From Deltaproteobacteria bacterium (lineage in GTDB: Bacteria; Myxococcota; Myxococcia; SLRQ01): a DNA stretch of 6,620 nt. The position numbers and the translations under genes were made by a program. Below the pieces are notes generated by a model. It was given only the letters and a program-made list of their open reading frames with translations, was not told the DNA's origin and did not search any database. The stretch covers positions 1 through 6,620 of the forward strand of contig SKWY01000472.1 in assembly GCA_007128675.1 (NCBI GenBank), in the 5' to 3' direction. Below, in pieces: positions 4,765-6,620 of this stretch (position 1 is the first letter of the stretch; each line of letters starts with the position of its first letter).

Positions 4765-6620
4765 ATGCTTCCCAACGCGCGATTGCTGCTTGGCATGGCT
4801 TTGTTGTTTCTTGCATCTTTGGGGAAGGGATGTGGACCCGACGAGTCTGCTGAATGCGAGCCCGAGAGCTGTGAATCCTTGGGATTTGATTGCGGCGTGC
4901 ATAGTGATCGCTGCAAGGGCACCTTGTACTGCGGCCAGTGCTCCACCGGGTTCAGGTGTGAGGAGGGCATCTGCACTTGCGTGCCCTTGACATGCGAGGA
5001 AATCGTCTTCGAGTGCGGCGTCCATGACGACGGATGTGACGGTACCGTTTCCTGCGACGAGTGTGCGGACGGATACGTTTGCGACATAGGATTTTGTGTG
5101 CCGAGCAGCGACTGTGTGCCCTTGACCTGTGATGACGTCGAGGCCGAGTGCGGCACCCATCCTGACGGTTGTGAGGGGTTCTTCGATTGTCCGCCTTGCG
5201 ACTCGGGCTATCGATGCAGCGCGGATCATCGGTGCGTGTCCGCATCCGGTGCGATCGGCGAGCCCTGTACGACAGGCTCCGATTGTGACGGTGAGGCCTG
5301 CCTTGAGGAGAATGAAGGGTACTGGCGGGATGGGTACTGTTCGCAACCGTGCCAGGAAAACGCCGATTGCGGCGCGGGAGCGATGTGCTCCCCACATGGT
5401 CTTTGCTTGGTAGAGTGCTCGACTAATAGCGACTGCCGTGACTCCGCGTACTTCTGCTTGGAGCTGGAAGATGGCGCGGGCATGTGCGTCGCCGGTGCGG
5501 GAGGGCCGGGCAGCATCGGTGATCCCTGCGAGAATTACTGGAACTGCGGCGGCGGCTCTTTTGGTTTTTGTGTCACTGACTCGAGCTGGCCTGGCGGCTA
5601 CTGCACCGTTCTTTGCGAGTCCGAGAGCGGAACCACGTGCCCAGGCGGAACCGAATGTTGGAATAACTTCTTGTGCCTGGCAAACTGCCAGGATTCAGGA
5701 GATTGCCGGTTCACCGAAGGTTATGCCTGCATGGATTTCGGTGGCCAGGCGGATATGTGCGTTCCAGGCTGCCGGAGCCACGAAGACTGCTCCCCCTACT
5801 ACTGCGACACGGACCAAAACATATGCGTAGACTGTTTGAGTGACACTCACTGCCAAGAGGGATTCGACTGTCTCGACGGCCAGTGCATAGGGGACTCGAC
5901 GGGCTGCGACATCAATAACTTTACGGCTCATAGCGAGCACGCCGAATATACCGATGCGACGACCTGGGGATCCTTATTGACCTTTTATGCCTACAATGAG
6001 AGTTCTTTGCCGGCGGACCAGCTCAAAATAGACTGGTGGTTCGATTTCGGCGGCGAATTTACAGGGCCAGGCATCTACCAGGTAGAGTCCGACAGCAACA
6101 TGCAGACCTGTGGCCTGTGCGTGTTCATTCGTCGATTCAACGCCATTGGAGAGCAGTACCAGTTCTTTTTTGCTACATCGGGTGAGATCGAAATCACCGA
6201 AGTAGGTGCCGACGGCGAGCCGTTCTCCGGTGTTTTTCGCGACGTGGTCTTTTTCGAGTGGGGAAGTGGTGAACCGCTTCAAGGGGGACAGACATGGTGC
6301 CTTGATGGCTACGCTTGGACAACAAGCATTGATGGGCCGTGGCCAGGCACGAATGGTGATCCTGCCGAGGAGACGGTGCTATCGGAGTCTTTTCGAGATG
6401 GCGTTTTGCCTCAAGGGTGGAGCGACACCAATATTCTATGGCAGACCGCAGGGGGCGGCTACGCGCACTTTCAAGAGCCGAATTCGACCCTAAGAACCCC
6501 CGTCTTGGATCTTTCAGGGTACTCCGAGGTGACGTTACAGTTCGACGTGGCGCAGTGGGGCAGTGGTGCTTCAGGTCCCATCACCGTGGAGATATCCAAC
6601 GACGGCGGCAGCAGTTGGAA
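4765..6620 (+). CDS. Large secreted multidomain cysteine-rich protein, 3' end outside window
   Basis: An uninterrupted frame of 618 codons runs from ATG 4765 past the right edge, so the protein is C-terminally incomplete. Residues 1-23 look like an export signal (ARLLLGMALLFLASLG then KGC). C23 may be lipidated, but Lys before the Gly makes the lipobox poor. Residues 31-70, 72-111 and 117-157 are three tandem eight-Cys modules. Residues about 165-375 are a different series of Cys repeats of the form GEPC..GSDC..GEAC, ENADCGAGAMC, NSDCRDSAYFC, HEDCSPYYC and CQEGFDCLDGQC, a style common in Myxococcota surface proteins. Residues 381-512 form a beta-rich domain bracketed by C381 and C512 with an internal CGLC. 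Residues about 539-618 (ESFRDGVLPQGWS...LQFDVAQW...ITVEISNDGGSSW) resemble a jelly-roll domain of the MAM/'choice-of-anchor' kind seen next to secreted proteases and adhesins. No catalytic domain is visible. A surface adhesin, binding protein or the N-terminal part of a secreted enzyme are all possible. Confidence 0.92.
   Translation, partial: MLPNARLLLGMALLFLASLGKGCGPDESAECEPESCESLGFDCGVHSDRCKGTLYCGQCSTGFRCEEGICTCVPLTCEEIVFECGVHDDGCDGTVSCDECADGYVCDIGFCVPSSDCVPLTCDDVEAECGTHPDGCEGFFDCPPCDSGYRCSADHRCVSASGAIGEPCTTGSDCDGEACLEENEGYWRDGYCSQPCQENADCGAGAMCSPHGLCLVECSTNSDCRDSAYFCLELEDGAGMCVAGAGGPGSIGDPCENYWNCGGGSFGFCVTDSSWPGGYCTVLCESESGTTCPGGTECWNNFLCLANCQDSGDCRFTEGYACMDFGGQADMCVPGCRSHEDCSPYYCDTDQNICVDCLSDTHCQEGFDCLDGQCIGDSTGCDINNFTAHSEHAEYTDATTWGSLLTFYAYNESSLPADQLKIDWWFDFGGEFTGPGIYQVESDSNMQTCGLCVFIRRFNAIGEQYQFFFATSGEIEITEVGADGEPFSGVFRDVVFFEWGSGEPLQGGQTWCLDGYAWTTSIDGPWPGTNGDPAEETVLSESFRDGVLPQGWSDTNILWQTAGGGYAHFQEPNSTLRTPVLDLSGYSEVTLQFDVAQWGSGASGPITVEISNDGGSSW
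4855..5235 (+). repeat. Three tandem eight-cysteine modules
   Basis: Units at 4855-4974, 4978-5097 and 5113-5235 encode residues 31-70, 72-111 and 117-157. All share spacing x4, x6, x6, x5, x2, x5 and then x4, x4 and x5. Common non-Cys positions are Pro in units 1-3 near the first Cys, ECG or DCG, H-x-D before the fourth Cys, and Gly two residues after the fourth Cys. Units diverge at many other positions, so the array is an old protein-level repeat, not a recent DNA duplication. The same module occurs in the reductase at 1147-1269. Confidence 0.85.

Noticed and set aside
4855..5235. Repeated cysteine units as a possible CRISPR or DNA-level tandem repeat
   Set aside because: Similarity is at protein level only; the nucleotide units differ widely and lie inside an open reading frame.
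4536..5397. Long minus-strand ORFs (206 and 233 codons) opposite the start of the large gene
   Set aside because: They lie antisense to the tandem cysteine modules, have low-complexity Ser/Pro/His or Arg/Ala/Thr composition and no family features. The plus frame explains the sequence fully.
5438..5830. A 130-codon plus-strand ORF of Ala/Thr/Arg-rich composition
   Set aside because: It is an out-of-frame reading of the Cys-repeat region of the large gene.

Overview
The window is about 57% GC by eye and reads as chromosomal DNA of a deltaproteobacterial lineage, most likely Myxococcota or Bradymonadota. This placement is inference. It rests on secreted proteins crowded with cysteine modules, several small predicted lipoproteins of unclear function, a TPR/coiled-coil protein, and loosely packed genes. 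There are no tRNA, rRNA, CRISPR or insertion-sequence signals.

Layout, left to right. A TPR-like/coiled-coil protein enters from the left edge (1-861, +). Next is an aldo/keto reductase carrying a lipoprotein signal and an eight-cysteine module (1072-2064, +). It converges on a serine beta-lactamase-like/DD-peptidase-fold lipoprotein (3310-2222, -) whose frame seems to break near its end; the expected C-terminal segment continues in another frame to 2107. Upstream of that gene on the same strand are an 11-cysteine small lipoprotein (3796-3491) and a zinc-ribbon protein with two membrane spans (4383-3973). A divergent intergenic region of about 380 bases (4384-4764) holds a degenerate direct repeat and a hairpin. 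The largest gene starts at 4765 (+) and runs off the right edge without a stop: at least 618 codons of a secreted, multidomain, cysteine-rich protein.

How the parts relate. At least three and probably four of the six genes encode envelope-anchored or exported proteins. The strongest link is a module with cysteine spacing C-x4-C-x6-C-x6-C-x5-C-x2-C-x5-C-x4/5-C. It occurs once in the reductase lipoprotein and three times in tandem at the N-terminus of the large protein. No shared pathway can be read from the sequence. The arrangement looks like a cell-surface accessory locus rather than a metabolic operon.
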